Source of the DNA: Labeo rohita
Lineage: Eukaryota; Chordata; Actinopteri; Cypriniformes; Cyprinidae
Reading direction: 5' to 3'
Assembly: GCF_022985175.1 (NCBI RefSeq)
Contig: NC_066885.1
Coordinates: 14,821,560 to 14,885,559, forward strand
Length of the DNA stretch: 64,000 nt
In this document: positions 47,493 to 59,460 of the stretch, in pieces
Numbering within the stretch: the first letter of the stretch is position 1
Layout of the letters: every line of letters starts with the position of its first letter
The notes under the pieces: generated by a model
Databases searched by the model: none
What the model was told of the DNA's origin: nothing
What the model saw: only the letters and a program-made list of their open reading frames with translations
Translations under genes and position numbers: made by a program

Positions 47493-48790
47493 AACAAGAC
47501 CTTGTGCGATGAAAGTTGCTTTCGTTACTATAGCAAACATCGGTTCTAATGCAAGAAACGTCCAATAATATCCAATGATGCAAACTATTAGACTGTGTCA
47601 AATTCCGCCGTTTTGAATTAAAAGTAGGTCTGTCATTTTACGTGATTCAATGTCATTCACAGTTGATTATGACGACAATAGCATTTTACTGTTTTCCAAA
47701 CATACAACTAAAATTGAATGAGTGCGTACTTTAAAATAAAATATTATTTACAGTTTAGATTGATTACTTTAAAAAAATTCTTATTCTTGTTCTTTTACAG
47801 TTCTTTTTTCTTTTTTTTTATTCCCCCTAAAATAAATCAGTTTAATCCTTTATTTATTTAGTGTTTTTATTTATTTATTTATTTATTTTTAAAATTGAAT
47901 TGTTTTATTATACTGCGTTGGATTAACGTCACTATAAAGACTTTTTTATTTACACTGAGCTTTAACTTGTGGGTCAATTTCCACATTAGTAATTTCTCTC
48001 TTTTTTATTGAAAATGTAACAAATTGAGAGTAGACATAACATAAGTTACAGATAAAATTACCAAAAAACAACAACAACAACAACCACAACAACAACAAAA
48101 AAAGTAATATATTAAAGCAAAGATACATATTTAAAGAAAACAGAATCTGTGTTGCAAACATTTTCCACAGCTTAAAAAGAAAGAAAAGAGAGAGGTGTCA
48201 CAGTTGCGGGAAGGAGCAAGGTGCAAGAGTATCCAAAAGAAGACTTTATTATAATCCACAAAATGAAATGCAAGAAATCAAGGAGCTGGGGTAACACAAC
48301 TAAATAAATGAGGAACTGATTTAAAAGACAGGAAAGGAGAAACAAAACCAAAACCCAAAAAACACATGACAAGAGGGAAAAGAAAAAAATATATATTAAT
48401 ATTCAGTTGTGTTATATATTAATAATGATAATAATGATATGCATTAGTATCATATTTGATAATTATTTTGTTATATCATATTGTATAATTATTATATTTT
48501 AAATTACTCATTCATTCATTCCTTTGATACCATTGTTGATAAGCCTGTCATCCTCAGTAAAAGGAAGAAGAAGAAGAAAAATGCAACGAATAAAATAAAA
48601 AAATAAAGAGGGGGTAGAAAAAATAAATGGATCATTAGCATGCCTCTTCTAGATCATTATTAGTGCATGACCCAGTCGCGGTTTCACCTTAATTTGTCGA
48701 CATGCCATGGCGTTCATAAGCAGTAATGCGTCAGTGCTTCTGCATATTTTCTTGTCACAACCATACTGTTTTTATTTGCCTGCCGTGGTA

Positions 48791-48827
<37 letters not shown>
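47493..48827. other. AT-rich spacer with simple repeats
   Basis: Contains TTTA tracts (47850-47890), an AAC run (48065-48100), ATAAT-rich sequence (48400-48480) and a TTA repeat (48795-48823). The segment near 48190-48370 (GGGAAGGAGCAAGGTGCAAG and onward) reads like repeat DNA. No coding exon or RNA gene was recognised. Confidence 0.5.
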
Positions 48828-49541
48828 TAGGGGTGTAACGATACATGTATTCGTACCGAACCGTCACGGTACGGGCATCTCGGTTCGGTGCATGAGGCCT
48901 TACAACGAATACAGGCAATTCACCCTCAATCCAGAAGGGGGCGCCCGCAGTAATGCAACTCTGTTTGATAACCGCCAGCAGAAAAACAGCGAATGCCAGG
49001 AGTTGCACACTTGAAAACAAAGACCACTAGACAGTGACCATGTGCTGATTGTGAACGCGTCTCTCAGGCTTGCGCACTCAACTGTCTGAGAAATCTTGTA
49101 TCCTACCTCTCTCATTCGGCACAAATCCAAATATTCCATAATATTTCCATATTTGCGATGCATCTAAATGCTAAACTATTATTTATTGTGTCAGTTATAG
49201 ACTTTGTACTTCAGTCTAGTTACTGTGACACAGTGAGGCGTGCGTGCTGATGTTTGGTTCACTGTGTTTTATTTTGATAAAGTGCCAACTGCGTTGTCAA
49301 GTTAGCAATGCTAGAAGCCTGGAACTGATATGTTTTGTGTTTGTGTGCGCCGGCGAGATTACTTGAACTTTCCTCATACCAGCAAAATCAATTTCAAAAA
49401 CAAATATAATGTCGTATTATGCCTTTGAGTTTCCTTTCTGTCACAAAACTGAACAAACTCAGCAAATACAGGCTACGTTATGTGTCGCACAGTTCTTTTT
49501 TCTCTTGTCTATCAGTTAACTAAATTAAATACATTTCAGGT
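48828..49541. repeat. hAT-like 5' end fragment
   Basis: Begins TAGGGGTGTAACGATACATG at about 48828, with inverted GTACCGAACCG and CGGTACGG motifs close by, the usual subterminal style of teleost hAT elements. It continues through CCAGAAGGGGGCGCCCGCAG. No matching right end was found before the Tc1 element at 49542, so it is probably truncated. Confidence 0.5.
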
Positions 49542-50830
49542 ACAAACCTGATTCCAAAAAAGTTGGGACACTGTACAAATTGTGAATAAAATCCGAATGC
49601 AATGATGTGGAAGTTCCAAATTTCAATATTTTATTCAGTATAGAACATAGATGACATGTCAAATGTTTAAACTGAGAAAATGTATCATTTTAAGGGAAAA
49701 ATAAGTTGATTTTAAATTTCATGGCATTGAAAGTTGGGACAAGGCCATGTTTACCACTGTGGGGCATCCCCTCTTCTTTTTACAACAGTCTGCAAACGTC
49801 TGGGGACTGAGGAGACAAGTTGCTCAAGTTTAGGAATAGGAATGTTGTCCCATTCTTGTCTAATACAGGCTTCTAGCTGCTCAGCGGTCTTAGGTCTTTG
49901 TTGCATCTTCCTCATTATGATTCGCCAAATGTTTTCTATGGGTGAAAGATCTGGACTGCAGGCTGGCCATTTCAGTACCTGGATCCTTCTTCTACACAGC
50001 CATGATGTTGTAATTGATGCAGTATGTGGTCTGGCATTGTCATGTTGGAAAATGCAAGGTCTTCCCTGAAAGAGACGACGTCTGGATGGGAGCATATGTT
50101 GTTCTAGAACTTGGGAGAACCTTTCAGCATTGATGGTGCCTTTCCAGATGTGTAAGCTGCCCATGCCACACGCACTCATGCAACCCCATATAATCAGAGA
50201 TGCAGGCTTCTGAACTGAGCGCTGATAACAACTTGGGTTGTCCTTGTCCTCTTTAGTCCGGATGACATGGCGTCCCAGTTTTCCAAAAAGAACTTCAAAT
50301 TTTGATTCGTCTGACCACAGAACAGTTTTCCACTTTGCCACAGTCCATTTTAAATGAGCCTTGGCCCAGAGAAAACGCCTGCACTTCTGGATCATGTTTA
50401 AATATGGCTTCTTTTTTGACCTATAGACTTTTAGCTGGCAATGGCGAATGGCACGGTGGATTGTGTTCACCGACAGTGTTTTCTGGAAGTATTCCTGAGC
50501 CCATATTGTGATTTCCATTATAGTAGCATTCCTGTTTGTGATGCAGTGCCGTCTAAGCGCCCGAAGATCACGGGCATCCAGTATGGTTTTCCAGCCTTGA
50601 CCCTTGCGCACAGAGATTATTCCAGATTCTCTAAATCTGTGGATGCTATTATGCACTGTAGATGGTGATAACTTCAAACTCTTTGCAATTTTTCACTGAG
50701 AAACTCCTTTCTGATATTGCTCCACTATTTTTTGGCGTAGCATTTGGGAAATTGGTGATCCTCTGCCCATCTTGACCTCTAAGAGACACTGCCACTATGA
50801 GAGGCTCTTTTTATAGCCAATCATGTTTCT
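49542..50830 (-). mobile_element. Tc1/mariner transposon, one terminus missing
   Basis: The left terminus reads ACAAACCTGATTCCAAAAAA then GTTGGGACACTGT. A single transposase reading frame occupies most of the element on the minus strand. The other terminus, expected as the inverse of this sequence, is absent: recognisable element sequence stops about 60 bp beyond the transposase start, near 50830, where LINE-like sequence begins. Confidence 0.85.
49751..50770 (-). pseudogene. Tc1-family DD34E transposase with one nonsense codon
   Basis: Cut-and-paste transposase. The natural start is at 50768-50770 (MGRGSPISQMLRQKIVEQYQ), and one TGA at 50693-50695 interrupts the first DNA-binding helix (GVSQ-stop-KIAKSLKLSPSTV). 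After it, 308 codons are open to the end. They carry the second helix-turn-helix region, then the catalytic triad: D in LWSDESKFEV, D in FQHDNARPHTA and, 34 residues later, E in SPDLSPIENIWR. The domain order and length match an intact Tc1 transposase. The single early stop and loss of one terminus mean it is inactive. A shortened protein from the Met after the stop would lack one DNA-binding motif. Confidence 0.9.
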
Positions 50831-50839
50831 ATTTATATA

Positions 50840-51230
50840 AAGGAAATGAACTGTGATAATGACAATTTGATGCTTATAAAATATGCAGATGATATCCCAC
50901 TGGTGGGATGTGTAAAGAATATTCAGCCATTAGAAATACTTACCTCAATTTTGTTATTTTCATCATAATTTGGACAGAGAAGAGTTCCTTGCTGCTTAAT
51001 ATTAGTAAAACTCAATAAATGTATTGTGGGGCTAACAATGTACGATGGAGAGGAAGTTGAACAGGTGGGATCTTTTAAATATTTAGGTACAGAGATTGAC
51101 TCCCAGTTTTCATTTGATAAGCATTTAGACAATGTTTTTTAAAAAGGCTTATCAACATTTAGGCTTATTAAGAAAACTGAGGAGTTTTAACATTAAAAAG
51201 GACATTCTGACTGTTGTATGTATGTACATA
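50840..51230 (+). pseudogene. LINE reverse-transcriptase fragment
   Basis: Broken plus-strand frames give KYADDIPLVG, containing the YADD catalytic motif of reverse transcriptases, then LLLNISKT, FKYLGTEIDSQFSFDKHLD and FNIKKDILTVV. These are the thumb-side motifs of a non-LTR retrotransposon ORF2. At least two frameshifts are present and both ends are truncated. It abuts the missing end of the Tc1 element. Confidence 0.8.
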
Positions 51231-51480
51231 TAGATCTACCAAAAACACCATTGAGATTAGATTATTTACAGTTGTAAAACAGTAAAATGATTTCACACTA
51301 AATACTGGACTCATTAGGAGAATTTGAAGCAATTTAGTTGAGTTTGAGCCATTTAAATGCTTGACCACATTTGATGCAGAAGTGTTTTATTATGTACAGC
51401 AAATGTTCTCAGGAAACAGGGCTACAGTTACCTCAAACATCAGCTTTCATTGTTTCAAGTAAAGTGATCTCAGATTCGAG
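51230..51480. repeat. locus repeat (fourth copy)
   Basis: Homologous to 23510-23910 and 31960-32330 (TTCACACTAAATACTGGACT, GAGAATTTGAAGCAATTTAG, AACAGGGCTACAGTTACCTC). It lies 1.5 kb beyond the 3' end of the distal fas gene, while the 31.96-kb copy lies directly beyond the 3' end of the proximal fas, so it was probably duplicated with fas. Confidence 0.6.
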
Positions 51481-51484
51481 AAGT

Positions 51485-51810
51485 GATCTCAGTCTTCAAG
51501 AAAAAACTAAAAGACACATCACTTCCATCCGCACTTGACCCTCTAACACTAGAAATTGCTAATCTATTTCTATTCTACTTGTTTTTGTTTTTTATTTATT
51601 TATTTTTTTAAAAAAAACTTAACTCCTTTAACACTAGCCAACTCTATTTTTTTTTTATCTATTTTTTTCTTTTTAATCAATTTATAAAAAATAACTTGAC
51701 CCTCTAACACTAGCTCTATCTATTCTATCTCTTTTCTATGTACCTTTTATACTTTTATTTTATTAAGGAAACAAAACAAACGTATACATCTTTTGTGTCA
51801 AATTCTTAAA
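51485..51810 (+). repeat. retroelement 3' tail
   Basis: CAGTCTTCAAGAAAAAACTA then AAGACACATCACTTCCATCC followed by TTGACCCTCTAACACTAG, which is repeated twice more in decayed form. This resembles the C-terminal coding end and untranslated tail of a non-LTR element; there is no intact frame. A related sequence is at 32390-32560 beyond the proximal fas copy. Confidence 0.45.
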
Positions 51811-51839
51811 TGTAATTAATAAATTAAAAATAATGACAC

Positions 51840-52012
51840 TATAGGGCCATTACCAATCAAATGAAATCAGTATCAAAATTTTTTGTGTTTGCAATGCAGA
51901 GGTAGCATGGAATCTGCATCTAAAGTGGCATTTAAATGCATTGTCACAGACTGTTTAATGCAGGACATGAATGCATTTAACCTGCAGTTACAAATGCATA
52001 ATAATGTTTTAA

Positions 52013-52044
<32 letters not shown>

Positions 52045-52300
52045 ACGTTCATTAGTGATGTTTAAAATGATTTGGGGGGAAAAAGGGAAAATATACTTTA
52101 AATATACTGCATGAGTGAGTCATTCACTCAACTGATTCATTCAAATGCCTGATTGATTCAGTAACGAAACACTGTAGCTAAACAGCTCTGCTGTGGCTTT
52201 GTTTAAAATTATTTTCATTGTTGAATTACAGCAAAAACAAGAACTGTTGTGTCTAAAATGTAAGTCACATTAACTTACGGTTATTGCTGTTCATCAAACC
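51840..52300. repeat. diverged hAT-derived sequence
   Basis: AACCTGCAGTTACAAATGCA, a T-run at 52012-52039 and ATTCATTCAAATGCCTGATT match, with divergence, the interior of the hAT-like element at 17845-18679. Bases 52300-52964 hold no recognised gene; they should include the 3' untranslated region of the distal fas gene. Confidence 0.4.
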
Positions 52301-52964
52301 AATTGTGCTGATATTTAAAGAAAAACGTCCCCCTCCGTGTGATATTAACTATATCACATTATATAAATATAAAAGACATACAAAATCATACAGGTCCATA
52401 TTTGTTTCCTTATCTTGTGGGAATTCCAAATGTTTGCGCAGTGGTCTAACCTACATCTCATAGTGTATGCACTCTCTAAGTGTGTTTTTGTTTTGTTTTT
52501 TCTACTTTGTAGGAGCCGATTTCATACAATTATATACTTTGGCACTGGTTAGCAGTGTGACACAGTATAATTGCAGCATTGGTGTATGAGTCAGGTGTGT
52601 ACACGTTGCTAATTAGACAGCACACCGTTTTTGACCGCACAGCAGGATAGCGTGTAAGATGGACTGTGTTTGTATGCTGTGTTTGCAAGGTCTGGACTTT
52701 AATTGTAAAGTTTAGTGAACAAGGAACCCTCACAGCAAGTTGTTTTGAGATATTTTGCTACTGGAGCACAAATAAAAAAAGACATTTGTTTGCATCTATT
52801 TCCGCTTGCACGGACTCCGTTGTACACGTTCGAAAACTTGCTCGCTCTTATTATCAACGGCGGCGGCTTAATGCAAAGCCGTTACATACTCTATAATGTC
52901 AAATCACATATTTAAACAACAATTATGATTATCGTAGGCATCACACACCCCAAGTTCACACGTC

Positions 52965-55900
52965 TCATTCAGTATGTGGCTGAGCTTCTTTCTCAACAAT
53001 TTTCCGGATATTATCTGCGGCTCTTCTTTCATTCATTTGACGAAGAGTTTTGATGAGCTGTGGGTAGGCTCCATGTAAACCTTGACTCTGGGACCATGCT
53101 TGCAGAAGTGTGAAAGTCCGTTCTTTTGCGTCATTACTGTGGTTAAGCTCATGTGCCTCAATGTCAGTTTCACGCATGCCACTGCGATGGGCAATACGCT
53201 TCATCGTTCTCCAACTCAGAACATCAGAAATTTCTGACAAGTGAGGGTTCAGGTCTACATCTACACAGAGAAAGAAGATAGCACTGATGTAAGCTTCTTA
53301 TCCTGCTATTATTTAAACTGTGATACAATGTCTTTCTCTAGAAACTTTTCATCTATAGGAAACAAAATAAGATATACATTTATTATAAAGGTCATTTGAA
53401 ACACTTTATTTACCAACAAAAAAATAGATGCTAATATTACATATTACAGTATTGGTAATCAAAATTGAATATTGAACATGAATTTAACAAATGATGTATT
53501 TTAATACATATATTTATCAAATATTTCTCACAAACAAACATACCTTTCAGGGGAAGGTCTTCCTGTATGGAAAAAACAAGCCGATCCATCAGTCACGAAA
53601 GAAAAAAAAACATGCAGTTCCACTGTAACACCACAAGGGTGCGATGTAATGTTAGAACAAGAGAAATTACCTCAGGTCTGGATGGATCTTGTTTCTGTTT
53701 GTCCTTAAAACACAACTTTCGTTTTTTCCATAGAAGAAAGACCACCACAATAGCCACGAGTATGAGCGTCACCAAAACAGCTACAATGGTCCCTGAAATA
53801 AACAATCATATTAGTCCACTGCCATTATCCATAGTGTACTTAGTTTGTACTGCATAGGCTTTAGAGGACTTTTGTTATTGCTTATTCTGTGTCTGTACAC
53901 ACAAGTGTGACACAAGCATATTAACATGTACTGAAATCAGTGATAAAGCAGCCCGTGTGGATTGTGGATAAACGTACCAGCAGGCCCTGTGGCATCGTGG
54001 CACACAGTGTTGTTGAATTCTGTACATGGTTGTTTCAGTCCATGTTCTTCACACCTGTTGGGTAAACAATAGGTAAACAGAGAGAAGATGAAAAAATAAA
54101 CTGAAAGCCAGTATATTCTATACTGATTTATAATCACAAATCAGTGGTTTATTTCATATCTATTTATTTATTTGGTAGGCATCCACCTGTTAAAACTAAA
54201 TGTCTGAAATAACTGTTAGCACACCTGTTTTAAGTGAAATGCTTTGGTCAGAAACACTCCATGACAAAAACATAAAATATACCAGGGTTATAGTTGTTTA
54301 TTATTGCATTGTATTGTTATTCAAAGTACAAGCACTGCTGTTATGTTTCTATTTTGTCTTTTTGAGAGAGAGACACACACAGCTTTTTACAATAATCTTC
54401 ATTATAACTTTATAAGCACAGACATCTGTCATACTTTCCAGAGAGAAAAGGGCCTTTGGTTGAATACATACGTGTCACAGGGGTGACAGACCTTGCACCC
54501 GGCACTACGGTCACAATAAAAATTCTCCTTGCACCTGCAGACAGTGTTGGAATACAGCGAACATCTGTCCTTTATCTCCATGTTAGCTATTGAAGAAATA
54601 ATTAAAAATAAGTCTTTCGAAAATTAGTTTTGCTTATGCTTCCATTTTGGCTTCAAGAAGCACAGTACTACCCTTTAGAAACAGCCCCATGTCTGGCGTT
54701 AGTGACTAATATTTTCTAAATAAGAGTTGACTGACTACTCCCCATTTGTTTAATTTAATATTTATTAGATGTTATAACCAAAAAACATTGATTTGTCAAT
54801 TGAAGTCGAGAAAGGTCTGGTTGCAGACATGCACATGCGCTCTCAGGGTGCATCTCAGTCAGCTCCTTAGTGATGTACAATGTCTACGTACATCAGCAAC
54901 ATCATTTAACAGACTCAGGAAACATGTCTTTTTGACTTTTTTTTTTTTTTTGCTTTTTAAACACATGGTTCTGTTACATGTCTTTACAGCATTTCAGCTG
55001 AATATTAATCAGAAATGTTAACTAGATGTGTCCACTACCTATATAGTGATGTGTGTTTGTGCTGAAATATACTTTTAAAAAACGCTTTTTCTTTTCTAAT
55101 CTTCTCTCGTATCATTTTAATTTATCGAGTTAGCTTGTGTGGTTTATGTTTTATGTGCATTAGAAATGTGACGGAATTTCCAGTAAGCAGGAAGCATGAT
55201 GAGAACTGATGTACCTGTATTTATGTCTAGTTTTTGCAGTGCATTGTTGGATTTTTTGGTTAGCAAAGGTTCCAGTGCTCTGGAAGGATTTCGCAATTGA
55301 GACATCTCTTAGAGGATTACTCCACTTCCAAAATAAAAATTTCCTGATAATTTACTCACCCCGATGTCATCCAAGATGTTCATGTCAAGATGTTATTTTC
55401 TAAAAGTTTTTTACAATTTATATACATCATAACCTCAAATGCTCGTCTTGTCTTGCTCTGCGCATCCTAGTGTATGTAGAAAAACTCCTATCTCATTTTC
55501 TCCTCTAACTTTAAAATCATCCTACATCGCTGCAGAAGTACCGACCCAGTGTTTACAAAGTGAATGTGCAAAGAAGGTCAAATAAAAAAAAAAGGGAAAA
55601 CAGCGATGTAGGATGATTTTGAAATTGGAGGAGAAAATGAAAACAAGATACCCTATCTGTATTGAACCAGAGTTCAAGATGAGCATTTGTAGTTAAAATG
55701 TGCATCCTTTATTCCTTGGCTGGGATCGTTTAGAGTCAGCGGCTATGGGCAGGGCCTAAACAATGTGATGTCATGCTGCTTTGTGAATTAAAACAGCATG
55801 TCTAGTGAGACTGATTTGGTTTAATTGGCATTAAAATAACCAGTGGGTGGATTTTCGTGCATGTTGCCAATGGAGACAAAACGCTGTGGTGTTTAAATGA

Positions 55901-57292
55901 TTAAAAGTAATTTAGCACTATAGTCCATTTCTACAGAACCACAGAATATGAACGCATTGTACGAAGTCTCTCGTTAAGCATTTTCCTCCCATACTACAAA
56001 ATGCATAATGTAATGCAAAAATGCAAAAAAAAAAATAAAAGTCACTTGTGGAAGTGCAGGTGACTGAGAGCGCATGTGCATGTCTGCAGCCAGACCCTAT
56101 TGGAAAAAAATGCAATTTAACTGACAAAACTAACAAGGCTCAAATGTTAAGACCTACCATTGGGTTCACAGATTTTACAAGGCTGGCATTTGTGATCACT
56201 GTTTGGGTGATCCATATAGGTTCTATCTTCACACCTCTCACAATACGTTTCATTTTTGTCTGTGCAGTCACTTAAGACCCGGTAACCTGTAACACACACA
56301 AATACACATATTTGTATATATGAACATCCTTTCCTTCTTAATTAAGACAGTTATATGGTTGTTTGAAATACTTGATCCTGATTGGCCACTGAGCATTCAA
56401 AAATCTACTGGGTGCTTAATGTTTTACTTTATTTAAAACATACTTATAACAAAAAAATCAGATAAAATAGATGAATGTGAAAGAAATTAAAATGCTACAG
56501 TACCTAAATATACTATCTAAGTGATCCATAGAGTTAACTCATCTGATCTCAAAATAATAATCTGTTTCTTATTTATTTATTTATTTACTTTATTTATTTG
56601 TTAGGTAGCCATGTAATAAGAGGGATCTACAACCAGAAAAATAAAGCCCTGCTTAATGTAAACCTATCCAAACCTTACACTTTAGATGTGAAATAAGAAA
56701 CAAAGTCCACCTCGCTAACAGTATATACTGTGTATGTGTGTATATAGTAGATCTTACCTTTCATACAAAGGCAGCAAGTTTTCCCCTCATGCTGGTAAGT
56801 CCCAAACTCACAGGCGCTGCGTCTCGTGCGCCGGAGCCTGCCTTCTGTCAGTCCTACAGTCAACAGCTGAAACAGGAAAAAAAAGATAAAAAATGAAATT
56901 AAAGTTACGCTTTCTTATTGAAATTCTTTTCAAGCATGTTTTTTTCAACCGCCAGATGAGTAAACCACAGTTGAACACCATGAATCGAAAATGTTAATGA
57001 CAAGAAATCGAAAGTGAAACTCTTTGGCTGTTTACAAGAAATATGTTATAATATACTATTTAAACTAAATTGTATTCAATTCAGTTCCGTTTTAAATAGC
57101 GAATCAACAAAGATAGCACAAACCAATTCCATAAGTTTCTATATTCCTCTAGTGATTTTTGTTGTCGATGTAGGGTGTTTAGCCTGTACACCGCTGTATA
57201 AAATATTATTATATACAGCATCAAATTTAATTTAAATTCAAGGCTTTACTTACCACACAACAAAGAAATAGGAAAAACTTGTCGACATCCAT
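52965..57292 (-). CDS. fas: Fas-type death receptor (TNFR superfamily), complete, eight exons
   Basis: Exons (minus strand): 57254-57292, 56758-56866, 56158-56286, 54472-54586, 53978-54054, 53671-53792, 53544-53562 and 52965-53260. All borders are GT/AG and all phases match, giving 301 residues. Residues 1-22 are a signal peptide (MDVDKFFLFLCCVLLTVGL). Cysteine-rich domains follow from C32 (CEFGTYQHEGKTCCLC, YRVLSDCTDKNETYCERC, KCQPCKIC, RCSLYSNTVCRCKENFYC, PCTEFNNTVC). One membrane helix lies at about 158-178 (VAVLVTLILVAIVVVFLLW), followed by a basic stop-transfer KKRK. A death domain spans about 210-295 (MKRIAHRSGM, LLQAWSQSQGLHGAYPQLIK). Fas binds Fas ligand and recruits FADD through the death domain to trigger caspase-8 apoptosis. 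An in-frame ATG at 57314-57316 could add eight residues. Other TNFR death receptors are less likely given the IFIT neighbours and the final-exon layout. Confidence 0.92.
54814..56096. mobile_element. 1.28-kb element with 33-bp inverted repeats in fas intron 3
   Basis: 54814-54846 and 56064-56096 are inverted copies (GGTCTGGTTGCAGACATGCA at the left, TGCATGTCTGCAGCCAGACC at the right) with one mismatch in 33. The paralogous intron of the proximal fas copy (35102-35370) lacks it; there CACTGATTTGCAGAAA leads directly to AAAACTAACAAGG. No clear target duplication and no transposase frame were found. A degraded piece of the AGTCCACTTCC MITE family (as at 1379-1909) lies inside, at about 55310-55400. 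Confidence 0.75.
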
Positions 57293-57316
57293 ATCTGAAG
57301 AGCTAAAGGCACCCAT

Positions 57317-59300
57317 AAACAGTTTAGCAGTGATAAGAGAACAAAACCGCCTAGTTACATTGTCAACAACGTCTAGAATCTAAACGGAAGTAAGCGATGT
57401 TTGTCCGATTCGCAAGCTTGTTCTTTTTGTTCTTTCTTTTGAACCGACTCTTTTGAACAGTCAATTCTGGTTAATCCAAGCTGTTCTGGAGACAACAACT
57501 AACATGCTAAGTTAACTGAAAATAGGGGGTTTAAATAAGTAGAATGTATTGTATAGACTTTATGGGCAGCGTGATTTTCTAAATACGCCATAGAACCGGT
57601 TCACCAAAAGAACCGATTCGCGGTAAAGGGGCTTTCCTTTTCACTTTACAGCCATGGTTGTCTGCTGGGGAAATTTGTCTTAAAGAAATCCCCATTGTTG
57701 AGCTGTATTCAAATTTCAGGTCTTACTGCAAACATTTGTAGATCAAAACGATCTTTAAACTCTGTTAATTTCAAGCATTCGCATATGAGATACTTAGGAA
57801 AATTTGCCATTTTAGTAAACAACAGTTGATTACAATGTACCTTTCTGAGGCTTTGTGCCAGCTGTTGCATTGGAACTGGTAATGTGATTTATAACAATTG
57901 TTCAATGAAATGGCTGCAATGTATTGCTGTTTCTCATTCTCTGTGTGAACCCAGGACATGCCAGGGCAAGTGCACGCCATAATGGTTTCTAGAAACTTCT
58001 CATTCTCCAAACACATCATCTTGAGAAAAGTGGGACTTTTTTTTAAAGGCCTGACTCCCTTTGTAAAGACAAGGGACGTTTTCAGAAATCAGTCAGTGTT
58101 CAGTGAACTAATATGTGCAGTGATAGATTTTTTTTTAGGTTTAATTTAATTGAAATTTAAAATATACAGACATCTGCAGGTTAAACAAAAGCAGTTTTAG
58201 TGAACATCATCTTGTTTTCAAAACTATATCTATACTAAAAATGTGAGGTACCCCCCTTCACATTACACCTGCCTTTAAACCTGTATGGCAGAATAAAATG
58301 TGAGTACATGGTAGCTACCTTCTTTAGCATGACCTTGTGCCTGCTGTGGTTGGTTTATATGCAGAAACTGCTTGTGAGCGAGCGCATGTTCTCTTTATGG
58401 TATTACCACAATGTTGCATCACCTTTTTTCTGAAACACACACTGGAAGGTCACACTTATTCACAGGTACGGGTAGGGGGGAGGAGGGGGAGATGGCCATT
58501 TCAGATCAACCCTTTCATACTTGAACAACAAAAAGAAGTTTCTTAGTAGCCAGGAAGTCTGACTTCGAAATGTTGTGCGCTCGAGTTCTTACGTAACACT
58601 GCTGCCACACACATTCTTTCATAGCAGTTGTGTGACCTAGTTTTTGTGATTTTCTGATTGGTTGAGCCCCTGCGTGAATTATGGGATGTTTCACTTCTGC
58701 TTTGTTACTGGCAGATGGCACCAGAGGACAATATACACATACACTTCTCACTCTGATAAATATCATGCTGTATGAACATATGAAAATTAGTACATTTAAA
58801 GTATGGTGTACGCAGTTTTTGGTTCTAAGGTTCTATTAAGAACTTTTAACATCCATGGAACTACAAAAATCATCTTTATAAATAGAAAAAGTTATTTAGC
58901 CTAGATTACTAAAAAATTAACCACAATAAGAAAAAAAAGAATCAGGAAACACTGAAGCGCTACTATTACACTGACACACCTTTCTCTTACACAATACCAA
59001 TTCAGCACTTCTGTAAAACCTTTGACACATTTATTGATTTCTCACCACTTTACTCATATGTGTAAATACAGTGACATGGAAACCACAAAACCTTGAGTCA
59101 TTTGTCACCCTTCTTCTTTCATTGTCAGCTGTAGACGTGAGCTGTCAGGTGCAGCTTTCACCATACATAACAAGCATTGCTAGTTAGAGAAACCTAAAAA
59201 AGAAAAAAAAAAAGTATTTGCGTTACAAATCTTGATTTTCAGCTTTATCAGTCCTGCAATTTGTTGTTTAATGACAATCTATTTTCTGTGCAGCCATAAT
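57317..59300. other. region upstream of fas; no second gene seen
   Basis: This should hold the fas promoter and 5' untranslated region. I found no strict ISRE or GAS element in the first few hundred bases. A large number of short frames occur, none with a recognisable motif or splice context. The sequence is mostly AT-rich with A/T runs. Confidence 0.45.
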
Positions 59301-59306
59301 AACTAG

Positions 59307-59460
59307 GGATGTAATAGATATCAAAATCTCACAATGCGATATCTCGATATGTCCACAATATGATATTTGTTGCAATATTTAAAAAAATAAAGACAAATGA
59401 AGACTTGGTTAAAAAAATTCTAAAAAAATTCTAAAAAAAAAAATGTTTTAAAGTTAAACT
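59307..59460. repeat. hAT-like terminus fragment
   Basis: TAGGGATGTAATAGATATCA followed by CGATATCTCGATATG-type inverted motifs is the usual start of a teleost hAT family. A possible partner end, ATTACATCCCTA, is at about 61892-61903, but flanking octamers differ (ATAATAAC against ACTTAAAT), so the pairing is not supported. Confidence 0.45.

Noticed and set aside
49734..50069. Plus-strand frames across the Tc1 element
   Set aside because: They are antisense to the DD34E transposase.
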